A program made the translations under genes and the position numbers. The notes beneath the pieces are model-generated. The model did no database searches. It saw only the letters and a list, made by a program, of their open reading frames with translations, and was not told where the DNA came from. This document shows, piece after piece, positions 33,455 through 42,737 of a DNA stretch of 64,000 nucleotides; the first letter of the stretch is position 1, and each line of letters begins with the position of its first letter. The stretch is from Blastocatellia bacterium (lineage in GTDB: Bacteria > Acidobacteriota > Blastocatellia > Pyrinomonadales > Pyrinomonadaceae), in NCBI GenBank assembly GCA_003168335.1, contig PMSM01000011.1:1-64000 (forward strand), given 5' to 3'.

Positions 33455-34915
33455 CTTGTTGTCACTTCGCGCATCGATCAGCACGATGTTCTTCTCTTCC
33501 GAAAGCTTGAGTTCTTCCAATATCTTGAGCACCCTCTCTTTTTGTTCTTGGCTGAAATAGAGAATTACCTTTATGGCATGTTTTGCGTCGGACGCCTTCT
33601 GATAGATTTCGACTTGTTTTTCAAGATTGGCTTTGAGATGAGAGTTATTCGCCAGTTTGAATTCAACAAGGGTGCTATCACGACTGCCTTTTGAAATCTT
33701 GAAGTCTACTGGCCCCCTCCCATTATTCACTTCTCTGTTTACATCTGAGTACGACGCAAACCACGTTAGCCGAAATAGGATTTGTAGGTCAGCTTCGCGC
33801 TGTACAGGCTCACCTTTAACATAGAAGATGCGATACCCATCCTTGTTCTCGATCACATCTTTCAAAAACATGACTCTCGCCCACGCCTCGTCGTAGGTAT
33901 CGCCAAGCAGATCGTAGAACCCCGTATCCTGCGACAACAGCTGAAGCAGTTCTTTGAGTTGCTTCACGTATAGGAGATCCGACTGAAAGACTTTCAAAGC
34001 ACTTATGTCTTGAGCTTCACTCCCATGATCTTCCTTGAACTTAATGAAGTAATCGATAAGCTCTGGATACTCCCGAATCGTTCTTCTGACGGCCTCTCGG
34101 CGTTCCTTTGCCGTAAACTTCTCCGGAAGTAGTTTCTTGAAATAGTTATTTATCTGGGCTCGCAACTCATCATTCGCGATTGCGTAGGGAATCTCCTCAA
34201 AACCGTCGATAAGGTCCGAACGGTTGATCCATGTATCCTCCTTAGTGAGCATGTCTTTTGGAGTAAGCAACACATAATCACCTTCGAACCATGGAAGGTC
34301 ATAAGCCTGGCTTTCCCAGGTCTCAGTAACGTAGTTAAAGCGCACTCTCCGTACCGTGACTCGCCTCCGCAGCGTTGGATGGATATGTTCTTTGGCAAAG
34401 GCTTGGGTGTAGTCGAGCAGGCATTCTTGGATGAGATTTGTGGTGAAGTCGCTAATATGATCCTTGCCGACTCCATCGCTAAACAGACAAAGTTTCTCCA
34501 GGTGACTTCCCTTAGTCACCTGTTCAGATCCGAAGTTAGTGAAAACTCTGTGAAGGTTCTCGTGCAGGGCTTTAGCGAAGTCCGAACCCAGGCCGCTGCC
34601 TCGGTTGCTTTTTCGCGCGAAGCCCAACCAATTTTGTTTCACCTCGGGAAATCGGTACCAGGCTTGAACAAGACCGCGTTCCACCCCGCCTTGTGCTGAC
34701 TTGTCCCGCAAAAATTCCAGATACCGGATCATTCGACCATGTAAATCTCGATACTCGCGCTTCGTACTGTTAAAGAGTAGAAATGGATCGATAAAAAGCG
34801 GCAAGTCGTTCAGGAGCGAGATATTGAATGCCCCATAGTTTTCGACAGTCTCTGGGAGTACACCGAAGTAATCAGAAAAGTGTGTCTTGATGTGGCGAGG
34901 ATTGCTATTTCTCAT
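33434..34915 (-). CDS. PD-(D/E)XK nuclease-like protein appended to the type I restriction operon
   Basis: This 493-residue soluble protein begins MRNSNPRHIKTHFSDYFGVL and is largely helical. Near the C-terminus it carries a PD-(D/E)XK core: D404 in GRGPVDFKISKG, then E418 and K420 in TLVEFKLANN, followed by a helix (LKANLEKQVEIYQKAS) and strand (AIKVILYFS). It starts 4 bases after hsdS on the same strand, so it is part of the hsdRMS operon. It could be a second effector acting on DNA or RNA when restriction fails, or an accessory of the complex; I know no characterised homologue. A terminator overlaps its stop. Confidence 0.7.
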   Translation of the reverse strand: MRNSNPRHIKTHFSDYFGVLPETVENYGAFNISLLNDLPLFIDPFLLFNSTKREYRDLHGRMIRYLEFLRDKSAQGGVERGLVQAWYRFPEVKQNWLGFARKSNRGSGLGSDFAKALHENLHRVFTNFGSEQVTKGSHLEKLCLFSDGVGKDHISDFTTNLIQECLLDYTQAFAKEHIHPTLRRRVTVRRVRFNYVTETWESQAYDLPWFEGDYVLLTPKDMLTKEDTWINRSDLIDGFEEIPYAIANDELRAQINNYFKKLLPEKFTAKERREAVRRTIREYPELIDYFIKFKEDHGSEAQDISALKVFQSDLLYVKQLKELLQLLSQDTGFYDLLGDTYDEAWARVMFLKDVIENKDGYRIFYVKGEPVQREADLQILFRLTWFASYSDVNREVNNGRGPVDFKISKGSRDSTLVEFKLANNSHLKANLEKQVEIYQKASDAKHAIKVILYFSQEQKERVLKILEELKLSEEKNIVLIDARSDNKPSASKA

Positions 34916-34919
34916 AAGC

Positions 34920-36308
34920 TCAAAGCCTACGTTTTGTTTGATGCCTTCGTCTGTTTACCGACTCAGATTTCTCGTTGCCTAGTCCGCGATCCTTCCTAAT
35001 TCGTTCCAACAAGATCGAGGCGGGTTCGTCGGTGGGGTCTTGGGGGACGAGTTCGCCGCGGAAGGCTTTGGCGAGAATTGATTGCGTGAGCTTGTCAACG
35101 TGCGCCTTCGCTTTGCGGTAACGGGCTTCGAGTACGTCGCCGGTTTTGAAGAGTGCTTCGACGCGGTGAACGATTTCTTGTTGCTCAGATAGTGAAGGCA
35201 GTTCGATTGGGGCTTTACGAATGCCGTCCGCGCCAATATTGCCTTGATTCACATTACCCGTCTCACCTTCAAAAAAGAAATCTCTAAAAATGTCAGTTTG
35301 AAACCAATAAAGCATAAACAGCGGTAAGACTTTCTTCTTGCACCGTAAGCGAGATACGCGTTGATTCAGAAATAATTTGTGGTCGGTTCTAGTAACGATT
35401 GCGGCGTTTCCATAATCCTTTTTGTATTTTGTTCCGGTCATTGAAATAACAATGTCATCAGGCACAAGCTGAAAGCGCTCAGTCGCTTTTCCGATTTCAT
35501 CTGGAATGAAAACTGGTGATGCGTCTAATTTGAGCGAAAAAGGGCGCACGTTCCCGATACGAATTACTTGGTTAGCACCAGACTTTGTGAAGGTTGGGCT
35601 TCTATATGCAAAGCCTCCTACATAATCAGCAACATCCCCGATTATTGCTGGCTCATACTCTTGACCAATTCCATTCTTCTCACGCCAATCGGCGGTCAAC
35701 TTACCCGAACATGCCGCGGCAAGAACGGATTGCCGAAACCGTTTGAGAATGTGCGGGATGGTTGCAAGTCGCGCTTGCGCGGCGTCCACGCGGCTCAACA
35801 ACTTCTCCAGCTTCGCTACAATGCGGCGTTGTTCGTTGAGGGGCGCAAGCAGAATGGAAATCTCTTTCAGAGCACCCAGATAGACACCCCTTTGAGCTGT
35901 GCCGCTCGCCAGACTTTCAAGTGTCCCCTGAAACTGCGGTGCGCGAAAGAGCAATGAGAGATACTCAGTATTAGTTAGGCTAGGATCTGGTCGTGCGATC
36001 GCAACGCTTCGCTGAACCGTAAACCGATCGGATGTGCGGTTGACGCATGAACGGCCGATCGAGCCGACGATTGTCAGAAGAACATCTCCTTCACTTACTG
36101 GGTTAGTGCGTTGAATAGCCAAATAGTTTTCTTCAGTGATGTATGAGTAGGCTTCCCTCCAATCGATGTGTCCGTTCTGTATATTTCTCGCGCTCAAGAG
36201 CGGAACACCTTGGGGGGTTCGCTCTGGGGGCGTGTGAGTACCGTCACGAAGCGATTGGAGTAAGCTAGTTAAGGGAGCGAGGATCCATCCTTGAGGTAAT
36301 TCACTCAT
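34920..36308 (-). CDS. hsdS: Type I restriction-modification specificity subunit
   Basis: This 462-residue S subunit has two target-recognition domains each followed by a conserved helical spacer. TRD1 covers about 1-170 (LPQGWILAPLTSLLQSLRDG, LLSARNIQNGHI) with the spacer PLNEQRRIVAKLEKLLSRVD. TRD2 covers about 210-400 (YVGGFAYRSPTFTKSGANQV) with LPSLSEQQEIVHRVEALFKT. The C-terminal ILAKAFRGELVPQDPTDEPA is the usual tail. It defines the bipartite DNA target of the complex and bridges two HsdM. The start overlaps the hsdM stop by 4 bases. The target sequence cannot be predicted from sequence alone. Confidence 0.95.
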   Translation of the reverse strand: MSELPQGWILAPLTSLLQSLRDGTHTPPERTPQGVPLLSARNIQNGHIDWREAYSYITEENYLAIQRTNPVSEGDVLLTIVGSIGRSCVNRTSDRFTVQRSVAIARPDPSLTNTEYLSLLFRAPQFQGTLESLASGTAQRGVYLGALKEISILLAPLNEQRRIVAKLEKLLSRVDAAQARLATIPHILKRFRQSVLAAACSGKLTADWREKNGIGQEYEPAIIGDVADYVGGFAYRSPTFTKSGANQVIRIGNVRPFSLKLDASPVFIPDEIGKATERFQLVPDDIVISMTGTKYKKDYGNAAIVTRTDHKLFLNQRVSRLRCKKKVLPLFMLYWFQTDIFRDFFFEGETGNVNQGNIGADGIRKAPIELPSLSEQQEIVHRVEALFKTGDVLEARYRKAKAHVDKLTQSILAKAFRGELVPQDPTDEPASILLERIRKDRGLGNEKSESVNRRRHQTKRRL

Positions 36309-37720
36309 GCCGCGATTGTTTCCTCTTTCTCAATCAACGCCACGATCTCTTTCAAATCATCGACAACCGCTTCGAGCTCTGTGATCGCTTCGGCGGCCAG
36401 GTCATGCGGTTCGGGCAGCTCATCGCTGTCTTCGAGCGATTCATCCTTAAGCCAGGTGATGTCGAGTTTGTAATCGCGCGTCTTGATCTCGCTTATGGAA
36501 AATTTGCGGAAGCGACCTTCCTCGCCCAAGTCCTTTCGCTTACTCTTGCCGTTGGGATCAGCGCCGTAGCACTTTTCAAACTCGGCGAAGTGCGCGGGAG
36601 TCAGTGGCCGGTCTTTCTTGGTGATGCCGGGCACGTTGGAACGCGCGTCGAAAATCCACGTGCTCTCGGTCGGGTAGCCTTTTTGGAAGAAGATAACGTT
36701 CGCCTTGACGCCCTGGCTGTACGGCGTGAAGGTGCCGCGCGGCAGGCGCAAGACCGTATGTACATTGCAGTCCTGCATCAGTATCTCGAACACCTCACCC
36801 GCTTTGCTTTCGAACAAGCAATTGTCAGGAAGCACGACGGCGGCGCGGCCGCCGGGTTTCAGGATCGTCAGGATGTGCTGCAAGAAGTTCAATTGTTTGT
36901 TCGAGGTCTCAATGGTGAAGTCTTCGCGATCAGGAGCTTGATTCGCTCCTCTGGTGCCGAATGGTGGATTCGTTAAGATCACATCAAAGCGTCGGCTGCT
37001 TGGCACCTGGTAGATTGCGTCACCCAAAACAATCTCAGGTTCGAGACCGTGAAGATAGAGGTTCATTGACGCCAGGCGTCGAGGTCGCTCAACTAGATCC
37101 TGCCCGTAGTAAGTTGCTCGCTTCACTCGTTTCGCAACATCGCGTTCCAGCGCTCCCTTTGTCTGCTGGATCAGCCATTCGTAGGCTGCAACGAGAAAAC
37201 CGCCCGTGCCGCAAGCTGGATCACCGATCGTGAACTGTTTATGGGCGCGCGGGTCGGGCTTCATGCAACGAACGATTGATTTGATCAGTACACGCGGCGT
37301 GAAGTACTGACCTGCGCCTTTCTTACCCTCACTGGCAGCTTTCTCAAGCAGTCCTTCGAATGCTTCCGCCTTCACATCGACATCAAGGTCAGTCCACTGA
37401 GTATCATTGACGAGCGTGAGCATCCTCTTAAGATTTACCGGATTGTTGAAGCGCGATTGTGCGCCCGCAAAGATGTCGCCAAGCAAGCCGGGCTGTTTCC
37501 CCAGTGTTCGCAGAACATCGACGTAGTGATCCGTCAGATCGGTTCCGGTCTGCTTGTAGAGCGTTGGCCAGTCACACTTCTTCGGCAGCTCAATCCCACG
37601 CTCATCCGCCATCTTAAGAAACAGAAGATAGGTAATCTGCTCGATGTAGTCGCCGTAGTCGATTCCGTCGTGCCGAAGTGTGTGGCAGAAACCCCACAGT
37701 TTTTGAACAATATCGCTCAT
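36305..37720 (-). CDS. hsdM: Type I restriction-modification DNA methyltransferase subunit
   Basis: This 471-residue adenine N6-methyltransferase has an N-terminal helical domain (GDYIEQITYLLFLKMADERG), the SAM-binding motif DPACGTGGF at 167-175 and the catalytic NPPF at 251-254. AGQYFTPRVLIKSIV is the typical lead-in. The C-terminal coiled helix (AEAITELEAVVDDLKEIVAL) would contact HsdS. It protects host DNA and forms the core of the restriction complex. It overlaps hsdR upstream and hsdS downstream by 4 bases each, giving strict translational coupling. Confidence 0.96.
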   Translation of the reverse strand: MSDIVQKLWGFCHTLRHDGIDYGDYIEQITYLLFLKMADERGIELPKKCDWPTLYKQTGTDLTDHYVDVLRTLGKQPGLLGDIFAGAQSRFNNPVNLKRMLTLVNDTQWTDLDVDVKAEAFEGLLEKAASEGKKGAGQYFTPRVLIKSIVRCMKPDPRAHKQFTIGDPACGTGGFLVAAYEWLIQQTKGALERDVAKRVKRATYYGQDLVERPRRLASMNLYLHGLEPEIVLGDAIYQVPSSRRFDVILTNPPFGTRGANQAPDREDFTIETSNKQLNFLQHILTILKPGGRAAVVLPDNCLFESKAGEVFEILMQDCNVHTVLRLPRGTFTPYSQGVKANVIFFQKGYPTESTWIFDARSNVPGITKKDRPLTPAHFAEFEKCYGADPNGKSKRKDLGEEGRFRKFSISEIKTRDYKLDITWLKDESLEDSDELPEPHDLAAEAITELEAVVDDLKEIVALIEKEETIAA

Positions 37721-40392
37721 GCCGCAATTGCCTCATTAAGGTCGTCAATAATGTCGTCGAGTTGGTTATTGAAGGTCTTGTTCGCTCGCCCCCAACCGCC
37801 GAAGCGGGTAAATACCGGCACGTTTTCAAAGTCATCACGGTCGATGGAAAGATTCTCGACTAAATGGTCGCGGATGCGATTCAGCCATTTCTGTTGCTCG
37901 TCGGAGAACTGTTTGCCGGCAGTGACGGTTTCAAATGCGCGATGAACTCGCTCCGAAGCTGTGTAAAGCGGCTCCTGCTCGCGCGCCGCATGCTTGACCA
38001 TAGAAATGATGTCTACCAGAGCTTTGTCGTAACTTACTTTGTGGGCCTTCTGAAGATTATCAACCGTGAAGCGCTCATTGGTAGCACTCAACTTTTGGCG
38101 CAGCTCCCCGAGTGCTTCGGTTCCCCAGCCTCGGGGACGCTCAAGCAGAATCTCAATCGCCTCGACCTGGGCGGGATTCTCGTTCACAAAGCGCGCGAAG
38201 GCCGCGAGGTAGTCTGCCGGTTTGTATTCCTGGCCGTCGAGGCCGCGCACTAACCATGCTGAACTCACTTCATCCTGAACTTCATAGCCAATAATGAATG
38301 TTCGCGGCGCGCGAGGGTAGTTTACGAGAAGACCTTGGAAGTTGGCATCACGGAGTAGCGCCATTGTCTCTGTGAATTTCCGTCGCAGATTGTTCGGCAG
38401 GTCTATCGCATAACGTCCCATATCACCATCTGGAATGTAAGCGGCAAACAGCTCGCGCGCGGCACCCGACATTTCCTTGTTGATGCGCTGGAGCCGACGA
38501 ACGAGACAGCGAATGTTGTAATCAAGATCTCGATTCTCCCAAATGTCATCAATGATCTGCTTAATCGTTCGAAGTTCTTTTTCGGGAGGTTCAGCCGTGA
38601 TAGCCGTAGCGCTCCGGAAATACTCCAGCAAGGTGCCGTCGAAGCAGTCAAAGACTGTGAAGTGTGACTTGTCCTGAAACTTTTCGCCTTTGCGAGTGCC
38701 GCGACCAAGCATCTGCTCAAACAGAATGCGCGACTTTACCGGACGAAGGAAGACGATGTATTCAAGATCGGGAATGTCTACGCCGGTTGTCAGCATGTCA
38801 ACGGAAACTACAACGTGCGGTTCAGGGCGATTCCGAAACTCGCGGATTCTCTGTAGCGGACGATCAACCCGGCCCGTGATCTTCTGGACGAACGAATCTC
38901 CCTGACCGAAAACGTCGCGACCAATATCGACAAGGTTATCGGCATGGGAAAAGTGTGGCAGGTCGTTAACTGCAAAGATTAAAGTCTTAGGGAAACGGCC
39001 ATACCGTTCCTGATGCTCAAGGGCGTAGCTCCTGATCTCTTCGAGGATCTTTTTGTTTGACTCGGGAGCCGTGACCTTTTGCTCGATCTCGCCAGTGTCG
39101 AATTGACGTTCGTCCTCAACTTGATCGAGTTGTTCTGCTCCGCTGGTTGGATCGATTATCCCTATCTGCTCGCCTTCGGTGAGAAAGACGCCTTTCATTC
39201 TCACGTCGGACTTGATTGTCACTACGTCGTAATCCACGAGAAAGCCTTCGCGAACTGCTCGCTCATACTCGTAGCGATAGACCACATCTTTGAAGTAAGC
39301 CTTGGTGTGCGCAGCCGGCGTGGCGGTCAGCCCAATCTTGATCGCGTCAAAGTGATCGAGCGTGTGGCGCCACACTGAAAGCTCTCCGGTGGAGTAACCG
39401 CGGTGGCATTCATCCGCGATGATTACATCAAAAGCATGAATCGGAATGTCGAGCTTCTCGGCATCTTCATCTATGGGTTCGTCGCCGATGTTGAAGACCG
39501 CATCTCGTCCGAACAAGTTGATCGTCATTCGCTGGATCGTACTGACGTAGACAAAAGCATCTCCTTGCTTGGGGTCGACGAGATACGACTGCGGCAGAGC
39601 TTTCGGATCAAACTTCTCGGTTTCGTCAAAATCCTCGCGCTGAAAACGCTGACTATAAACTTCGTAAATCTTGTCGAACTTCAGCCCGGGCTCCGGCTCA
39701 AACGAAGCAAAGGCGCGGACTGCTTGTGCTGCCAGCGCGCGCCGGTCTACCAGGAAAAGAATTCTCCGACCAACGCCTGATTTCATCAGGCGATAGACTT
39801 GATTCACCAGCGTAAAAGTTTTGCCCGTCCCGGTGGCCATCGCGACTAGCATTAGCCGCTTTCGATCCGCTACGGCTTTCTCAATGGCGTCATTAGCTTC
39901 GATCTGATACGGCCGGAGCCATGAATGATCATTCGCATGAGTTTCCAGCCAATTAGTAGCTACGTCGAGATCATGCTCCAACATTTCACTCAGGGCCGCC
40001 GGAGTGTGAAACTGGTTGACCTTTCGAGAGCGGCTTAGCTTGTGACGCACGTCATGAAACCAGATGACTTCGCCGTTGGTTGAGTAAAGGAAAGGCGCAC
40101 GATGGCCATCGTAGTTCAATAGACTGCTGGTGAGTCCACGCGAGTAGCGTTGAGCCTGAGTCAAAACATTCTGAGGACCGAGAGTTAGTTTTTTTGCTTC
40201 GATAACTCCAATGATGCGACCGTCGACACATAGCGCGTAATCGGCCGGCCCGTGTTCGGTGGGGAATTCCTCGATCGCGCACGTGCCGAGATCCGCAAGC
40301 GAGTGGCGTTCGTCGAAAGGGACAACTCGCCAGCCGAGGCTTTCAAGCTGGGGATCGATTCTTTTCTTGCGGGTCAGGCGTTCGGATTCCAT
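37717..40392 (-). CDS. hsdR: Type I restriction enzyme endonuclease/translocase subunit
   Basis: A protein of about 891 residues starts at ATG 40392 (MESERLTRKKRIDP), chosen because the 61 residues upstream are non-conserved and hydrophobic. The N-terminal nuclease has D51, E65 and K67 (PADYALCVDGRIIGVIEAKK). The SF2 helicase motor has Walker A ATGTGKT near 186-192, IIADECHRGYS, IGLTATPA and a C-terminal helicase part (VVSVDMLTTGVDIPDLEYIV, QMLGRGTRKG). It translocates and cuts unmodified DNA. It resembles the EcoEI-like branch. It is the first gene of the hsdR-hsdM-hsdS-nuclease operon. Confidence 0.95.
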   Translation of the reverse strand: MESERLTRKKRIDPQLESLGWRVVPFDERHSLADLGTCAIEEFPTEHGPADYALCVDGRIIGVIEAKKLTLGPQNVLTQAQRYSRGLTSSLLNYDGHRAPFLYSTNGEVIWFHDVRHKLSRSRKVNQFHTPAALSEMLEHDLDVATNWLETHANDHSWLRPYQIEANDAIEKAVADRKRLMLVAMATGTGKTFTLVNQVYRLMKSGVGRRILFLVDRRALAAQAVRAFASFEPEPGLKFDKIYEVYSQRFQREDFDETEKFDPKALPQSYLVDPKQGDAFVYVSTIQRMTINLFGRDAVFNIGDEPIDEDAEKLDIPIHAFDVIIADECHRGYSTGELSVWRHTLDHFDAIKIGLTATPAAHTKAYFKDVVYRYEYERAVREGFLVDYDVVTIKSDVRMKGVFLTEGEQIGIIDPTSGAEQLDQVEDERQFDTGEIEQKVTAPESNKKILEEIRSYALEHQERYGRFPKTLIFAVNDLPHFSHADNLVDIGRDVFGQGDSFVQKITGRVDRPLQRIREFRNRPEPHVVVSVDMLTTGVDIPDLEYIVFLRPVKSRILFEQMLGRGTRKGEKFQDKSHFTVFDCFDGTLLEYFRSATAITAEPPEKELRTIKQIIDDIWENRDLDYNIRCLVRRLQRINKEMSGAARELFAAYIPDGDMGRYAIDLPNNLRRKFTETMALLRDANFQGLLVNYPRAPRTFIIGYEVQDEVSSAWLVRGLDGQEYKPADYLAAFARFVNENPAQVEAIEILLERPRGWGTEALGELRQKLSATNERFTVDNLQKAHKVSYDKALVDIISMVKHAAREQEPLYTASERVHRAFETVTAGKQFSDEQQKWLNRIRDHLVENLSIDRDDFENVPVFTRFGGWGRANKTFNNQLDDIIDDLNEAIAA

Positions 40393-40556
40393 GGGACTGT
40401 CGACTGAGAGTTTAGCCGCTGGATGACTTAGTATCAATATCAACGGAATAGCCAAAGAAAAGAAGGGCCAAGGCTTACCATGTCCAGCAATCTCCAAGCA
40501 TAATCGGCGAAGAGGATCGAGTATCGAGACATGCCGACGAACAAACGGGAGTCGGT

Positions 40557-40715
40557 TTGGAACCGGGCAATCTTCCAACTGGCGTGATTGTCGGGACGGT
40601 TGAAGTTGTAGGTTGCCGCAAAGTACGTGGGGAATACGAATGGGACCTGGCGAGGCCGGTCAGACTAAAGCGTCCACTCAAACCAAAGAATCATCCTCAG
40701 CCGGCGTGGTTCTAG
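40557..40715 (+). pseudogene. C-terminal remnant of an ASCH-like protein
   Basis: An open plus-strand frame without start encodes LEPGNLPTGVIVGTVEVVGC, then EYEWDLARPVRLKRPLKPKN and ends at TAG 40713. The pattern LPxGxIVGTVEVVxC followed by a W-x-L-x-xPxR strand is that of ASCH/PUA-like nucleic-acid-binding domains. The N-terminal half is missing. It lies upstream of hsdR on the opposite strand. Confidence 0.4.
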
Positions 40716-40732
40716 CCATTCTGAGAGAGCCG

Positions 40733-41083
40733 TTACAAAGGCAGGGAACTGATTTGATTGGTCCATTCCCCAGCTTCGGAAGCGACCCAAATCAAGAGTA
40801 GCTCTTCCGCTGCTTGTGAGACCGGCAAGCGCTGGGAGACGATTAACAATCCGGGGCTTGTTTGCTGCGCAATGAACGCTGCGAAGTGATGCGGCATGGT
40901 CTGCCGATCATGCGAAACCAGAAGGCGTCCCTCGCTTGATGCCAACGCCAAGACTGTCGGATCGTCCAAACCCATCAGCCCGGCTTCCGGAGCTGTTTGA
41001 AAATCCACGAGCGGCTCCCGACGCTTAACCGCGGCGATGATGTGTCGATTCAAGTCTGCGTCAGCTTGAAACCGAACTCTCAT
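40733..41083 (-). CDS. DUF5615 PIN-like toxin
   Basis: This 116-residue protein has the DUF5615 pattern: [19 protein letters not shown] at the start, [22 protein letters not shown] in the middle, and a C-terminal helix. These are PIN-like RNase folds that pair with DUF433 antitoxins. The acidic residues D8, D10, the DD pair and D in SHDRQ make a plausible metal site. The start overlaps the stop of the DUF433 gene (ATGA-type overlap at 41080-41083), confirming a toxin-antitoxin operon. Confidence 0.85.
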   Translation of the reverse strand: MRVRFQADADLNRHIIAAVKRREPLVDFQTAPEAGLMGLDDPTVLALASSEGRLLVSHDRQTMPHHFAAFIAQQTSPGLLIVSQRLPVSQAAEELLLIWVASEAGEWTNQISSLPL

Positions 41084-41400
41084 GAATGCTCGACTTGCAT
41101 TTGCCGTCGGGCTTCTTCGAGCTTTTTGTAGAGCAGTGGATTTGCCTGCCGAGACTGTTGTCGCAGCTTCTCAAATTCAGCGTCGCCTCGTTCGAGGTAG
41201 GAGTCTATCTCAGCCTGGTGACCGAGATAGAAGGCGATGGCGCCATAGACTTGTTCGAGCGTCAAAGCGGGAAAACTGTCGGCAATCGTTTCGGCGGACT
41301 CCCCACGCCAGTAAGCGTAGACGACAGAGTCCAACGACACTCGCGTTCCCGCGACCCGATAAGCTCCGTTTTCAAGTTTGGTCACATAACCGTCCATCAT
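41080..41400 (-). CDS. DUF433 antitoxin
   Basis: A protein of about 106 residues starts at ATG 41400 or 41397 ([20 protein letters not shown]). The DUF433 winged-HTH pattern is clear: [20 protein letters not shown] followed by [20 protein letters not shown]. The C-terminal tail ([20 protein letters not shown]) would cover the toxin. It is the upstream partner of the DUF5615 gene and probably autoregulates the operon. An in-frame extension upstream to 41460 lacks conservation. Confidence 0.87.
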   Translation of the reverse strand: MMDGYVTKLENGAYRVAGTRVSLDSVVYAYWRGESAETIADSFPALTLEQVYGAIAFYLGHQAEIDSYLERGDAEFEKLRQQSRQANPLLYKKLEEARRQMQVEHS

Positions 41401-41618
41401 TGGTCTTGCTCCTGGTGCGTTTAGCCGGTTCATTGTACAGCCGTAGCTATTCGAATGCATAGAGCAATTCTAAGAAAGCAAACTTCCTCGCCTCTCAGCA
41501 TCTCACTGTGCTAAATCGAGCGGAAGCGGCGGGGCAGATTGAAAGGCCGTTCTTTGCTGACCCTGGTCTCGACCTGCTCGTGCAGCTTGGGCTGGTGCAC
41601 GAATGGTGCCTCGATTCT

Positions 41619-42026
41619 TCAAGCAATCGCGAACAACCGAGCGAAATCGGCTGGCCTCAGAATCTGAGTCGAGACCAAGGGTTGCTCGTCGAGTAAGTCT
41701 TTGTCGCCTGTGATTAGATAGTCCGCATCGCTGGCAAGACCTGCAGCAATGAAAATCTCGTCTTTCGGATCGCGGGGAAAAGTAGGATGAGTCGAGGGCT
41801 CAACGCGAATGGTGACTTCGTCAATGAACGCTCTCCAGGTTTGTTGGATCGCGTCTGGGACTTTGAACTTCGGACGTGCTAGAACTTCACGGTACTCAGT
41901 TTCAATCTCCGCGGTGACGATCCAGAACCAGTCGTCGCGGGATACGATCTCATCGATAATGCGCTGAGGCAGTCGGTCCCGAATCACAGCCGAGATGAGG
42001 ACATTCGTATCTACCAGAACGTTCAT
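41619..42026 (-). CDS. PIN-domain toxin (VapC-like, COG1569 type)
   Basis: This 135-residue RNase toxin has an N-terminal MNVLVDTNVLISAVIRDRLP with D6, a mid Glu in AEIETEYREVLARPKF, and the C-terminal acidic cluster DPKDEIFIAAGLASDADYLI plus TGDKDLL. All four acidic positions of an active PIN fold are present. It overlaps the antitoxin gene by 4 bases. The gap 41461-41618 has no other gene. Confidence 0.9.
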   Translation of the reverse strand: MNVLVDTNVLISAVIRDRLPQRIIDEIVSRDDWFWIVTAEIETEYREVLARPKFKVPDAIQQTWRAFIDEVTIRVEPSTHPTFPRDPKDEIFIAAGLASDADYLITGDKDLLDEQPLVSTQILRPADFARLFAIA

Positions 42027-42262
42027 CGCCCGGCCCGGTAATCATCAATTTCCTTCTGGATGTCCTCGTCAGTGATCTCTTTCGAAGTAGGCAGGTTCTG
42101 ACTCTCCTCGCACAGACGCTGCCACGCAGCCACGCGTTCCGCGGCAGGCAGGCGCTGAGGGACTATGATCACATCGACTTCCTGGTTTTCCAGCTCTGGC
42201 GGTGCCTGGACCTTGAGCCAGCCGTCCGGCTCGACCTTGGTTTTTTTGGTAACTGTATTCAT
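42023..42262 (-). CDS. Antitoxin of the PIN toxin
   Basis: This 79-residue protein begins MNTVTKKTKVEPDGWLKVQAP with a short beta segment QEVDVIIVPQRLP and a helical acidic tail (EITDEDIQKEIDDYRAGR). Antitoxins of this size next to COG1569 PIN toxins are common. It overlaps the toxin start by 4 bases. The DNA-binding part is not clearly recognisable; AbrB-like is possible. Confidence 0.7.
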   Translation of the reverse strand: MNTVTKKTKVEPDGWLKVQAPPELENQEVDVIIVPQRLPAAERVAAWQRLCEESQNLPTSKEITDEDIQKEIDDYRAGR

Positions 42263-42564
42263 CGCTTTCCCTTGCCGGAGCTAGGATAGCACGTTTTTAC
42301 GGATGAGGATGCCTGCCTTAATCAGTGCCAGATCCTGCTTTCTCGATCGACGGCAACGTGTCTTTCGTTGTTCGAAAACTGACCTTCCAAAGACCAACGC
42401 GACCATTGAAACCTTCGTTAACTTTGTTAACGTGATGTTTACAAATGTAAACGCCACAGCCCTGAATGTCAGGGGTGACGTGTCCCTAATTTTCAGGTGC
42501 GCAGCACCTATTATGGGTAATAATATAGTTGACGCAGTAGAGGGTGAGGGCGTCTGCCAGACTC

Positions 42565-42653
42565 AGTGGTGGTGCAGTTTGAAAAGTGGCACGGGCGTCC
42601 CGTCCGTGAATACACGCGCAAGATGCGCGTGCCTCATCAAACTGCACCACTAC
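42565..42653. repeat. Long imperfect palindrome (REP-like hairpin)
   Basis: GTGGTGGTGCAGTTTGA (42565-42581) pairs with TCAAACTGCACCACTAC (42637-42653), one mismatch in 17, and inner arms GGCACGGGCGT and GCGCGTGCC extend the stem. It sits in the 42263-42737 gap, which otherwise has only short frames. Confidence 0.6.
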
Positions 42654-42737
42654 CGCTAGACTCCGGTCTAGTCGGCATCGTTTAGGACGTGATCTTCTAG
42701 CTCAACCGCTCGCTCTGCGAGGATCGGAGGAACTTCC

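Noticed and set aside
36404-36976. 190-codon plus-strand frame
   Set aside because: It is the antisense of the catalytic part of hsdM.
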